From Chloroflexota bacterium (lineage in GTDB: Bacteria; Chloroflexota; Limnocylindria; Limnocylindrales; CSP1-4), in assembly GCA_003171065.1 (NCBI GenBank), contig PMXQ01000086.1, positions 2,195 to 44,269 of the forward strand: 42,075 bases of DNA, in the 5' to 3' direction. Shown here piece by piece: positions 18,062 to 26,237 of the stretch. Position numbers and translations under genes: made by a program. Positions within the stretch are counted from its first letter, which is position 1. Each line of letters begins with the position of its first letter. The notes beneath the pieces are model-generated. The model had not been told where the DNA came from, made no database searches, and saw only the letters and a list, made by a program, of their open reading frames with translations.

Positions 18062-19258
18062 CTAGCGGAGCAGGGTGAGGACGTTCTGCGGAGCAGAGTT
18101 GGCCTGGGCGAGGATCGCCGTGCCGGCCTGCTGCAGGATCTGTTCCTTGGTGAAGTTGACCATCTCCGACGCCACGTCGAGGTCCCTGATGCGGGACTCG
18201 GACGCGTTGAGGTTCTCGGAGGCCACGCCGACCGCGGCGATCGTGTGGTTGAGGCGGTTCTCGACGGCGCCGAAGCTGGAGTCGAGGTTGTTGATGTAGG
18301 TGATCGCCTTGTCCGTCTCACTGATGAGGGTGGACGTGGCGGTTCCCTGGTTGGCTGTCCAGGTGGCCGCGCTTCCGGTGGCTGTAGTGAAGGCGCCGAT
18401 CGCCGTGTCAAAGGCACCGCCGTCGTAGGCGGATGTCTGAGCGTTACCGAACGTAACGGCCAGTGTGTCTCCCGAGTTGGCGCCGATCTGGAACGTGGCC
18501 GTGTTGTTGCCGGCCGTGGTCTGGACGTTGAGCCCGGCGAGGTCCTTGGACAGGTTGGCCGCCGTGCCGCCGGCCGCGCCGGCGACGGTGATGCTGACTC
18601 CCAGCTGGCCGAACGTGATGGTTTGGGTGCCAGTGGCGTCCATGGCCGCCAGGTTGACCTGCTGGCTGACGGTGCCCAAGGTCATGGTCAGGGTCCCGGC
18701 GCCGCCGGCGCTCGAGAGCGTGTACGTGGAGCCGGCCCGTGCGCCGGAGACGTCCACGTTGGAGATGGTGGCGGGAACGTCGGCCAGGGCAACACCCGCC
18801 TTCGCTGTGCTGCCCGCCGCCTGCGTGACGCTCATGGCGCCAGTGAGGAGGTTCTGGCCGTTGAACGTGGTCGCGCCCGCGATCCGGGTGATTTCGGCCT
18901 GGAGGGCGACTACTTCGGTGTTGATGCTCGCGGCGTCGCTCGAGCCGATCGTGGCGTTGGCCGCCTCGACCCCCAGCTCGCGAATGCGCTGCAGCATCGA
19001 CTGGATCTCGTTCAAGCCGCCTTCTGCGGTCTGAACCATCGACACGCCGTCCTGGGCGTTTCGCTGGGCCTGGTTGAGGCCGGTGACCTGCGCCTCGAGC
19101 TTGTTGCTGATGGCGAGGCCAGCGGCGTCGTCTGCGGCCGTGTTGATCCGCAAACCACTCGACAGCTTCTGGACGCTACTGGAGAACGCATTCGACGTAA
19201 CGCCGAGGTTTCTCAGGGCATCGAGTGCGTCAACGTTCGTGTTGATGACCATACTCAT
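18062..19258 (-). CDS. fliC: Flagellin
   Basis: MSMVINTNVDALDALRNLGVTSNAFSSSVQKLSSGLRINTAADDAAGLAISNKLEAQVTGLNQAQRNAQDGVSMVQTAEGGLNEI ... conserved C-terminus ASEMVNFTKEQILQQAGTAILAQANSAPQNVLTLLR. Confidence 0.98.
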   Translation of the reverse strand: MSMVINTNVDALDALRNLGVTSNAFSSSVQKLSSGLRINTAADDAAGLAISNKLEAQVTGLNQAQRNAQDGVSMVQTAEGGLNEIQSMLQRIRELGVEAANATIGSSDAASINTEVVALQAEITRIAGATTFNGQNLLTGAMSVTQAAGSTAKAGVALADVPATISNVDVSGARAGSTYTLSSAGGAGTLTMTLGTVSQQVNLAAMDATGTQTITFGQLGVSITVAGAAGGTAANLSKDLAGLNVQTTAGNNTATFQIGANSGDTLAVTFGNAQTSAYDGGAFDTAIGAFTTATGSAATWTANQGTATSTLISETDKAITYINNLDSSFGAVENRLNHTIAAVGVASENLNASESRIRDLDVASEMVNFTKEQILQQAGTAILAQANSAPQNVLTLLR

Positions 19259-19264
19259 TGGAAT

Positions 19265-19301
19265 AGGCCTCCTAGCCTGGGTTCAGTGCGGCATCCATGC
19301 C
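19265..19301 (-). promoter_or_regulatory. Candidate CsrA-binding sites in the flagellin 5' leader
   Basis: Minus strand: GGCATGGATGCC (19290-19301, CANGGANG in a small hairpin) and AGGCTAGGAGGCCT (19265-19278, AGGA in a hexaloop overlapping the Shine-Dalgarno AGGAGG). Confidence 0.5.
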
Positions 19302-19329
19302 GCCGGAGGGCATCTGCCCACCGCGGGAG

Positions 19330-19356
19330 AAGTCGGCTCGGGGGGCCCCCACTTGA
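19330..19356 (-). promoter_or_regulatory. Putative sigma28 promoter of flagellin
   Basis: Minus strand TCAA-N15-GCCGACTT, about 71 nt upstream of the flagellin ATG. Confidence 0.65.
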
Positions 19357-19377
19357 GGCGGAAGAAGCGTCACGGGT

Positions 19378-20580
19378 CTAGCCAGCGCTCGCGGCGGTGC
19401 GCGCCCGCCCCAACCCGGCATGCTCAGCTGCCCACCGGTAGGCATTGGCCCACTCCGGCGCCCGGGCGGCCACGGTGTACTCGGCCAGAACGCGCTCCCG
19501 GGCCCGGGCGGCCATTTCCGACCGGAGGCCCGGCGAGGTTGCGAGTGAGCGCAGGTGACGCTCCCAATCGGTCCCGGCGCGGGCCACCAGACCGTCCACG
19601 CCATCACGAACGACATCGTAGGGACCGGGCCCCGCCAGACCGGAGACGATCGTGGCCGCTCCGGCCAGCGCGTACTCGAGCCAGTGGAGCTCGCTGCGGG
19701 CGCGGTTGTATGGAGTGTCCTGGAGCGGCGCCAGGCCGATGCCGGGCCGGGCGGCGACGAGAGCGGCGGCGAACGCCGGCCGGCTCCGAACCCAGGGCCG
19801 GACTTCATCGACCACTCCCGCCACCTGCGCCGCATCCGCGCCGAGCCAGACCCGGCGCAGCGTGGGAGTATCTCGGGCAACGGCGTCGACGGCCGGGCGT
19901 GCGACCTCATAGTCACGCAACCGAACTGCCGCTCCGTGGTAGATGACACGCGGCTCACCGGGCGCCTCGGCGGGTCCGTCGGGCCGCCCGGCCTCATACC
20001 AGCCCGGATCGACGGCGTTGCGGATGACCCGCACCGCAGCGAGGGTGTGAGGAGCCAGGCGCTCGGCCAGCACCGGCGTAGTCGTGGTCACGAGATCGGC
20101 CAGACGCAGGATCCGCTCGATCAAGTCGAGCTCGAGCAAGTCCTCGGCACCCGCTGGCAGTTCGGCCGAAAAGACATCGTCGTCCGTGTCGTAGACGATC
20201 GCGCGATTGCCCAGGACGCCGCGCTCCGCCTCGAGAAGCCCGATCAACGGCCGGATGCCGAAGTAGGGCGCCGGCACGACTAAATGGCCGGCTACGCGGC
20301 CATGCGACCTGGCCTCGCGCGTGTCCAGCGTTCGGAGCCCGCAACCAAGGCAGGCGTGCCAGGTCCGGTAGTGCCGCCTCAGGACCACAACGTCCGACCA
20401 ACCGATGACGGCCTCCAGGGCCCCGAAAGGGTCCTCTTCGGTGGCGGGGTCGCCCGGAGTCCAGCTCACCAGCTCGACCGCGTGCCTGGCCAGCTCGGGG
20501 ACGAAGGCTTCGAACCTGAGAGCGTCGGAGGCACCGGCGGCGCCCGGACCGATCACGAGAACGCGCAGGGTAGCGGTCAT
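19378..20580 (-). CDS. Glycosyltransferase (GT4-like), paralogue of the N-terminal half of 12102-14156
   Basis: VRVIRNAVDPGWYEAG, RVWLGADAAQVAGVVDEV, PYNRARSELHWLEYALAGAATIVSG, PYDVVRDGVDGLVAR. Start at MTATLRVLVIGPG (20580). Confidence 0.82.
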   Translation of the reverse strand: MTATLRVLVIGPGAAGASDALRFEAFVPELARHAVELVSWTPGDPATEEDPFGALEAVIGWSDVVVLRRHYRTWHACLGCGLRTLDTREARSHGRVAGHLVVPAPYFGIRPLIGLLEAERGVLGNRAIVYDTDDDVFSAELPAGAEDLLELDLIERILRLADLVTTTTPVLAERLAPHTLAAVRVIRNAVDPGWYEAGRPDGPAEAPGEPRVIYHGAAVRLRDYEVARPAVDAVARDTPTLRRVWLGADAAQVAGVVDEVRPWVRSRPAFAAALVAARPGIGLAPLQDTPYNRARSELHWLEYALAGAATIVSGLAGPGPYDVVRDGVDGLVARAGTDWERHLRSLATSPGLRSEMAARARERVLAEYTVAARAPEWANAYRWAAEHAGLGRARTAASAG

Positions 20581-20732
20581 GACGCACACTGCGACGGACG
20601 CGCGAACAGCCGGATTCCCACGATCGAGATGGTCCGGCACCGGCTTCTTGGCGGGTAGTCGGCATTGGGGGGATCCGACCGGGGAGGCGCGATGGTACCG
20701 GCCCGGCGCTTCCAGGTTCAGGCGAAGTGGGT

Positions 20733-21032
20733 TCAGGCGATGCCGGGGTCGTCGTCCTCCGGATCGTCGGCGGTGCGCTCAGCCGCGGGACTGCGCTCCG
20801 GATCAGCCACCGGAGCCAGCGGTGCCAGCATGACCCGCAGCCTGGCCCTCGTGTCCGAGGCCTCCCGCACTTCACCCGATACCTGCTCGACGAGCTCCGC
20901 GCGCACCACCGCCACGTGACGCGGCGCGGCGATGCCAAGGACTACGCGGTCGCCCTCGATCCGAACGACGCGCACTTCAACGTTGGGACCGATCCTGATC
21001 GATTGGCCCGAGCGGCGCGTGAGGACGAGCAT
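20733..21032 (-). CDS. csrA: Carbon storage regulator CsrA with C-terminal extension
   Basis: MLVLTRRSGQSIRIGPNVEVRVVRIEGDRVVLGIAAPRHVAVVRAEL; adjacent to fliW. Confidence 0.97.
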   Translation of the reverse strand: MLVLTRRSGQSIRIGPNVEVRVVRIEGDRVVLGIAAPRHVAVVRAELVEQVSGEVREASDTRARLRVMLAPLAPVADPERSPAAERTADDPEDDDPGIA

Positions 21033-21482
21033 TCAGCCCTCCTCCGCAACCGGAACCTGTAGCGGGAACTCGGGGTCTTCCACGACGAGCTGTCGGGCCG
21101 TGGCCTTTTGTATGTCTATGACCAGGGGACCGGCCAGGTTGGCCGTTATGGCAGGTGGCTCCCCGTGAACGGCCAGGATGGCCAGAACCCATTCGCCCTC
21201 ATCGACGAGGCCGAGCTTGCGCAGCCGGTCCGACGTGCCTGGCTTGACGTTGTCGGCCGCCGCGGCGATGAAACCCATCGTTGGGTCGTCGGAGGAGACG
21301 ATCTCGTACAGCGCGGTTTCTGGAACGCCGCTCAATCGATGGTGAACGAGGGCGGGCAGCCCAACAAGGCCGTCCGGAAAGACAATCTCGGCTGCGATGG
21401 GTGCTTGGCTCACGGACCGGTCCTCGCATGCGGGCACGAACTTGAGGTGGCCTGTCAGCGCCGGCTCACCAGAGCGCGTCAC
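21033..21482 (-). CDS. fliW: Flagellar assembly factor FliW
   Basis: IVFPDGLVGLPALVHHRL ... MGFIAAA ... WVLAILAVHGEPPAITANLAGPLVIDIQKATARQLVVEDPEFPLQVPV. Confidence 0.95.
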   Translation of the reverse strand: MTRSGEPALTGHLKFVPACEDRSVSQAPIAAEIVFPDGLVGLPALVHHRLSGVPETALYEIVSSDDPTMGFIAAAADNVKPGTSDRLRKLGLVDEGEWVLAILAVHGEPPAITANLAGPLVIDIQKATARQLVVEDPEFPLQVPVAEEG

Positions 21483-22357
21483 TTCAGGTAGTCGATGAGA
21501 CTCGTCTGCATCACCTTGGCCGTGACGGCAAGGGTAGCCTGGTAGGTCGTCTGGCGCTGCGTCAGCTCTGTGATGGCGGAGGGCATGTCCGTGTCCTCGA
21601 GCTGGCTCAGGAGAGCCTGGTTGCTGGTGGTGAGCGCCTGCTGCGTCGTCTTGGCATCGGTGAGCCGGTTCTCCCGAGCACCGACCGTGGCCTGGGCCTG
21701 CGTCAGGGTCTGGAGGGCGCTAGAGATCTGGCCGATGGTGGATTGCTGGACCGGCTGGCCGCTGTTCAGATCGGCCTGGAGCTGTGTCAGGGCCGTCATC
21801 GCCGGCTGGAAGGCAACGTCGCCGGCCAGGCTCACCTGCATCGTGGCGGCGGGCCCGATGCGCGCGATCGAGACACCATGATCGCCCTGGTATGAACTGA
21901 CCTGGCCGGGTCCGGTCACTTCGAACGGGGCGCGATCCACGCGAAAGCCGCCGAAGATGTATTCGTCGCCGACCTGGGCGTTCGCGTCCTGGGCCAGCGC
22001 TTCCGTCAGCTGGGAGACTTCCGCCGCGATCGACTTGAGATCTCCGGGGCTCAGCGTTCCGTTCGCGCCCTGGATGGCGAGCTCGTTGGCGCGCTGGATC
22101 AGATCCCCGGCGCTGGACAGCGCGGTGTCCATGGCCGAGAGCGTGCTCGTGGCATTGTCGATGTTCCGGCCGAACTGGTTGAGCTGGGCCAGAGTGTCGT
22201 TCAGCCCGACGGCAGACTGGACGTCGGCCGGGTTGTCGGACGGCCGGTTAAGCTGCTTGCCCGAGCTGACCTTCTCGGTGATCGATTGGATCGAAGCCAG
22301 ATCGTTCGACAGGCTGCTGTTGGCGGTGTCGTAGATCATCGATTCGGACACGCGCAT
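21479..22357 (-). CDS. flgL: Flagellar hook-associated protein 3 FlgL
   Basis: MRVSESMIYDTANSSLSNDLASIQSITEKVSSGKQLNRPSDNPADVQSAVGL; flagellin-like C-terminus. Confidence 0.95.
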   Translation of the reverse strand: MRVSESMIYDTANSSLSNDLASIQSITEKVSSGKQLNRPSDNPADVQSAVGLNDTLAQLNQFGRNIDNATSTLSAMDTALSSAGDLIQRANELAIQGANGTLSPGDLKSIAAEVSQLTEALAQDANAQVGDEYIFGGFRVDRAPFEVTGPGQVSSYQGDHGVSIARIGPAATMQVSLAGDVAFQPAMTALTQLQADLNSGQPVQQSTIGQISSALQTLTQAQATVGARENRLTDAKTTQQALTTSNQALLSQLEDTDMPSAITELTQRQTTYQATLAVTAKVMQTSLIDYLK

Positions 22358-22370
22358 CGCTCAGCCTCCG

Positions 22371-24110
22371 TTACGCGGTCACAACGCCGGTGGCGTTGAT
22401 GAGCGTGTCCAGCATCTGGTCCATCGTCGTGATGACCCGTGCAGCTGCCTGATAGGCGCGCTGGAAGCGGAGCATGTCGGTCGCCTCCTCGTCGAGCGAG
22501 ACGCCGCTCGTCTGCTGGACCTGGTTGTTCAGCTGGTTGACCACGAGCTGCTGGTTCTGCGACATCTCGGTCGCCTGGCTCGACGCCGAACCGATCTTGG
22601 CGACGAGCCCGGAATAGAAATCCGTGGTCGTCTGCGACGGTGTGTAGAGGGAGGAGGCCACGACGGTGTTGTGGCCGGGCGTGGTGAAGTCCGTCACCAG
22701 GTCCGCACCGGCCTTGGTAGCCGTCTCGCTGCTGACGGTCAGCTTGATGCCGAGCTGGTCGAAGTTCAGGACCTGCGTGTCGCCCGCCGCCATGTCGGCG
22801 ACTGTGATCGTCTGGTGGCTGCCGTCCGCGCCGGTCAGGGTCAGGCTGTCGCCCGTACCGCTGAACGTGTAGGTCTGGGCTACGGCTGTGTCCGTCGCCA
22901 CGGTCATCAACCGCGCCGTCGTGTTCGTGCTCAGGTCCATGCCGCCGACGATGTCCGTCCCGGCCACGCCGGCCGAGTAGCTCTTGGCGTTCTGCAGGTC
23001 TGCGATCAGCCCGGCCACGGAGCCGTCGCCGGGAGTGTCCGGAGAGGCGGACGCCGCGATCAGCTGCGGGTTCGCCGCCACGGCCGGATTGACCGCCAGC
23101 GTCGCGGCCGCGTTCCCCGGGTAGTAGGTGAAGAGCGCCTGGCCGGCATTCCCGTTGGCATCGACGCCGCGCTCGTGGAGCGCGTTGGTCGAGTCGGCTA
23201 TGCCCTGGGCCAGCGAGTCGAGCTGCGATTGGTAGCCGGCGACGTCCACGTCGCGAACGTCCAGCAGGGCCTTCAGCTGCCCGGACGGCAGCGACACCGC
23301 GCTGCCGTCGGACCAGGTCGGAGTGACGTGGCCCGAGCTGTTCGTCTGGGCGACCATCTGACGCGCGGTCACACCAGAAACCAGGTCCGTTCCGCCGATC
23401 TCGACGGTTGCCGACCCGTCTTTCTGGACGGCGACGGAGGTCGGAACGATGGCGCTCAGCTGCTCGAGCAGCTGCTCGCGCTGATCCAGCAGGTCGTTGG
23501 GATTGGCTCCGGTGACGGTGACGCGCTGGATCTGGCCGTTCAGGCCGGCGATCTGGGTGGCCAGGTCGTTGATCGACGTGACCTGCTGGCTCACCTGAGT
23601 GTCGATGCCGCTGGCGATCATGCCGAGCTGAGTCGAGTCGCTGTTCATCTGCATCGCCAGGTTCGAGGCCTGTTCTGTCAGGGCGGTCCGCGCCGCCGTC
23701 GAGGTCGGCTCCGAGGCGACGTCCTGCCACGCGGCGTAGTACTGGCTGATGGTGTTGCCCAGACCCGAATCTGACGGCTCCGGGAAGATCGCCTCGACCT
23801 TCGCCAGCTCCTGATCGCGGGTCTCCCACTGGCCCTGCAGCGTGGTCTGTGCCTGGACCTGCTGGTCGAGGAAGGTGTCCCGCACGCGCGTGATGGCGGC
23901 GACCGTGACGCCGGAACCGATCTGGCCCGGCAGGCCGCTCCGGTTGAAGGCCGGGAACGTGTACGGCGGCGACTCGACGAGCGAGACCTGCTGGCGGGAG
24001 TAGCCGGGGGTGCTCGCGTTGGCGACGTTGTGGGCCGCCGTGTCGAGCTGCTGCTGGGCGGCGCGGAGAGCCGATGACCCGATCTCGAGTCCGAAGAAGG
24101 GGGAGCTCAT
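22371..24110 (-). CDS. flgK: Flagellar hook-associated protein 1 FlgK
   Basis: MSSPFFGLEIGSSALRAAQQQLDTAAHNVANASTPGYSRQQVSLVES; C-terminus VSLDEEATDMLRFQRAYQAAARVITTMDQMLDTLIN. Confidence 0.96.
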   Translation of the reverse strand: MSSPFFGLEIGSSALRAAQQQLDTAAHNVANASTPGYSRQQVSLVESPPYTFPAFNRSGLPGQIGSGVTVAAITRVRDTFLDQQVQAQTTLQGQWETRDQELAKVEAIFPEPSDSGLGNTISQYYAAWQDVASEPTSTAARTALTEQASNLAMQMNSDSTQLGMIASGIDTQVSQQVTSINDLATQIAGLNGQIQRVTVTGANPNDLLDQREQLLEQLSAIVPTSVAVQKDGSATVEIGGTDLVSGVTARQMVAQTNSSGHVTPTWSDGSAVSLPSGQLKALLDVRDVDVAGYQSQLDSLAQGIADSTNALHERGVDANGNAGQALFTYYPGNAAATLAVNPAVAANPQLIAASASPDTPGDGSVAGLIADLQNAKSYSAGVAGTDIVGGMDLSTNTTARLMTVATDTAVAQTYTFSGTGDSLTLTGADGSHQTITVADMAAGDTQVLNFDQLGIKLTVSSETATKAGADLVTDFTTPGHNTVVASSLYTPSQTTTDFYSGLVAKIGSASSQATEMSQNQQLVVNQLNNQVQQTSGVSLDEEATDMLRFQRAYQAAARVITTMDQMLDTLINATGVVTA

Positions 24111-24111
24111 G

Positions 24112-24558
24112 CTAGGCCCCCCGATCCACGTAGGTGGGGCCCGGGTTGGCCGAGTAGCCCCCGACCGTGCCGTCGGGGCCAATCCTGCCGAGGCCCATGA
24201 GCAGCCGAATCAGGGCCGCATCCACGGCCCAGGCCTGCTCGATCAGGTATGCGTTCCGCCGCGCGCTGGCGGCGAGCCGCTCACACAGGGCCGGGACGCC
24301 GACGTCACCGAGCATCGCCCTGTCATCGTCCGTGAGAATCCCCGTGAGGCGATTCACTTCCTCGACCAGGGCCTCGGCCTGCTCGTTGCGACTCGTGAGA
24401 CCGAGACGGTCGTGGCGCTGGACGGCAAGTGTGACCTCGTCCGAGATGCTGGCCAGGGTGGTCAGAGCGGATGTCAGCGCGCTCAGCTCGGGCGACCCCA
24501 ACCCGATCGGATAGCCGGGGGCGTATCCCGAGAACTCGTGGCCGCCCGGCGCAAACAC
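24112..24558 (-). CDS. flgN: FlgN-like flagellar export chaperone
   Basis: 148 aa helical protein between flgM and flgK; LTSRNEQAEALVEEVNRLTGILTDDDR ... LAASARRNAYLIEQAWAVDAALIRLLM. Confidence 0.75.
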   Translation of the reverse strand: MFAPGGHEFSGYAPGYPIGLGSPELSALTSALTTLASISDEVTLAVQRHDRLGLTSRNEQAEALVEEVNRLTGILTDDDRAMLGDVGVPALCERLAASARRNAYLIEQAWAVDAALIRLLMGLGRIGPDGTVGGYSANPGPTYVDRGA

Positions 24559-24867
24559 CTAGGCTCGCTTGTCGAGGATCCCTCGAGCCACGACCTCGGC
24601 GTTAACCGTGTACGTGCCCTGGGCGATCCGTTGCTTGGCGTCGGACACCTTGTCGGCACGGACATCGGGAGCGGCATTCGCGGCTTCGAGAGCCTGATGC
24701 ATCTCCCGGCTCCGCGGCGAGAGCTCGACGCGGGCGGCCGGCTGGCCGACGGGGGTTGCCCCGTTCTGGGGTCGCGCCTGCTCCGGACGTACCGGCGTCG
24801 AGTTGGCAGCCGGCGTCTGATTGAGGAGCGGCGACGAGGTTACGGACCGCGGGTCTTCGATCTTCAT
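24559..24867 (-). CDS. flgM: Anti-sigma28 factor FlgM
   Basis: MKIEDPRSVTSS... VELSPRSREMHQALEAANAAPDVRADKVSDAKQRIAQGTYTVNAEVVARGIL. Confidence 0.92.
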   Translation of the reverse strand: MKIEDPRSVTSSPLLNQTPAANSTPVRPEQARPQNGATPVGQPAARVELSPRSREMHQALEAANAAPDVRADKVSDAKQRIAQGTYTVNAEVVARGILDKRA

Positions 24868-24895
24868 TCTTGTCCTCTCTTGGGCGTCACCATAG

Positions 24896-24922
24896 GGATC
24901 GGCCGGTACCGAGAAGCCTTGA
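24896..24922 (-). promoter_or_regulatory. Putative sigma28 promoter of the flgM-flgN-flgK-flgL-fliW-csrA operon
   Basis: Minus strand TCAA-N15-GCCGATCC, 28 nt upstream of the flgM ATG. Confidence 0.65.
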
Positions 24923-25041
24923 CCCGCGGGAGGGGTAGTTCTTCATCATTTCGACGTATGCGTTGCACATGAGCGACGGCAAGGCGAGGATGCCATGCCG
25001 GGCCTCGCCTGGTAAGGACCCACTTGGGGGCACTCCGATTA

Positions 25042-25083
25042 CCGTAGATCCGGTAGGACCCACCGTAGATCGAGCAGGACCCA
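25042..25083 (-). repeat. Two tandem 21-bp repeats (18/21 identical) upstream of flgM
   Basis: Plus strand ccgtagatccggtaggaccca then ccgtagatcgagcaggaccca; an extra aggaccca half-copy at 25015-25022. Confidence 0.75.
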
Positions 25084-25095
25084 GGCGGCCGACGC

Positions 25096-26193
25096 TCACG
25101 AACCACTTCCGACCCCCTGCTCTGCCGTGAGCCGAAAGACCGTGGCGGTCGAGTAGGTTTCGCCCGGCTCGAGAGTCACGCTCGGGAATTCCGGCTTGTT
25201 GGGAGAGTCCGGATAGTGCTGCGTTTCCAGGCAGAAACCGCTGCGGCGCGTGTAGGGCTTGCCCGCCTTACCGACGCAGGTTCCGTCCAGGAAGTTGGCG
25301 GTGTAGAACTGGATCCCGGGCTCCGTCGTGCTGACTTCGAGCCGGCGCCCGCTGGTGGGCTCGTAGGCGGTCGCGGCCAGAACCAGGCCCTCGTCCGAAC
25401 CTCGGTCAACGACCCAGTTGTGGTCGTAGCCGCCGGCGAGCTCGAGCTGCTCGTCGACCTGGTTCACCCGGGCGCCGATGGCCGTCGGCTTGCGGAAGTC
25501 GAACGGCGTGCCGGTCACGTCCCGCAGCTCGCCCGTAGCGATCATGTACCTGTCGATGGGCGTGAACCGGCCGGCGTTGATCTGGACCTCGGTGTCCATG
25601 ACGTCGCCGCTGCCCTCGCCCGCCAGGTTGAAGTAGGTGTGATTGGTCAGGTTGACGATCGTCGGGCGGTCCGTCGTCGCCGAGTAGTCGATCCTCAGGA
25701 CGTTGGCCGGCGACAGGGTGTAGACGACCCTGGTCGTGAGCGTTCCGGGGAAGCCTTCCTCGCCGTCGGCGCTCAGATATGTCAGCTCGAGGACCGCGTC
25801 CTTGCCTGCGACCGCGGCCTTCGCGTCCCAGACCCGCACGTCGAAGCCCCTCGGCCCGCCATGCAGGTTGTTCGGCCCATTGTTCGCCGCCAGCTTGTAC
25901 TCAACGCCATCCAGGCTGAACCTGGCCCCGCCTATGCGGTTGCCGTAGCGGCCGATGATCGCGCCGAAATGGGGACCGCCCTTTAGGTAGGCGTCGCTCG
26001 TATAGCCGGCGAGGTCGGTGAGTCCGAGGACCACGTCGGCCTGTCTGCCGGCCCGGTCCGGTGCGGTCCAGGATGTGATGATGCCGCCGTAGGTCGAGAT
26101 CCGGACCGTGGCGCCGTCATCGCCGGCCAGGGTGTAGATGTCAACCGCCCTGCCTGCGACGGTGCCGTACGGCGCCCCGGTAATCGTCGTCAT
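25096..26193 (-). CDS. Aldose 1-epimerase (GalM family)
   Basis: TYGGIITSWTAPDRAGRQADVVLG, GPHFGAIIGRYGNRIGGARFSLDG, NNGPNNLHGGPRGFD, IVNLTNHTYFNLAGEG, CLETQHYPDSPNKPEFPSV. Start at MTTITGAP. Confidence 0.95.
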   Translation of the reverse strand: MTTITGAPYGTVAGRAVDIYTLAGDDGATVRISTYGGIITSWTAPDRAGRQADVVLGLTDLAGYTSDAYLKGGPHFGAIIGRYGNRIGGARFSLDGVEYKLAANNGPNNLHGGPRGFDVRVWDAKAAVAGKDAVLELTYLSADGEEGFPGTLTTRVVYTLSPANVLRIDYSATTDRPTIVNLTNHTYFNLAGEGSGDVMDTEVQINAGRFTPIDRYMIATGELRDVTGTPFDFRKPTAIGARVNQVDEQLELAGGYDHNWVVDRGSDEGLVLAATAYEPTSGRRLEVSTTEPGIQFYTANFLDGTCVGKAGKPYTRRSGFCLETQHYPDSPNKPEFPSVTLEPGETYSTATVFRLTAEQGVGSGS

Positions 26194-26237
26194 GTCGGCT
26201 CGCTCCTCAAGGGTCACGGTCCCGGCCAAGTCCAGAC

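Noticed and set aside
17771-19381. 536-aa plus-strand ORF opposite flagellin
   Set aside because: Shadow of the flagellin gene; no recognisable domain.
22336-23829. 497-aa minus-strand ORF overlapping flgK
   Set aside because: Alternative frame of flgK with Arg/Gly/Asp-rich low-complexity translation.
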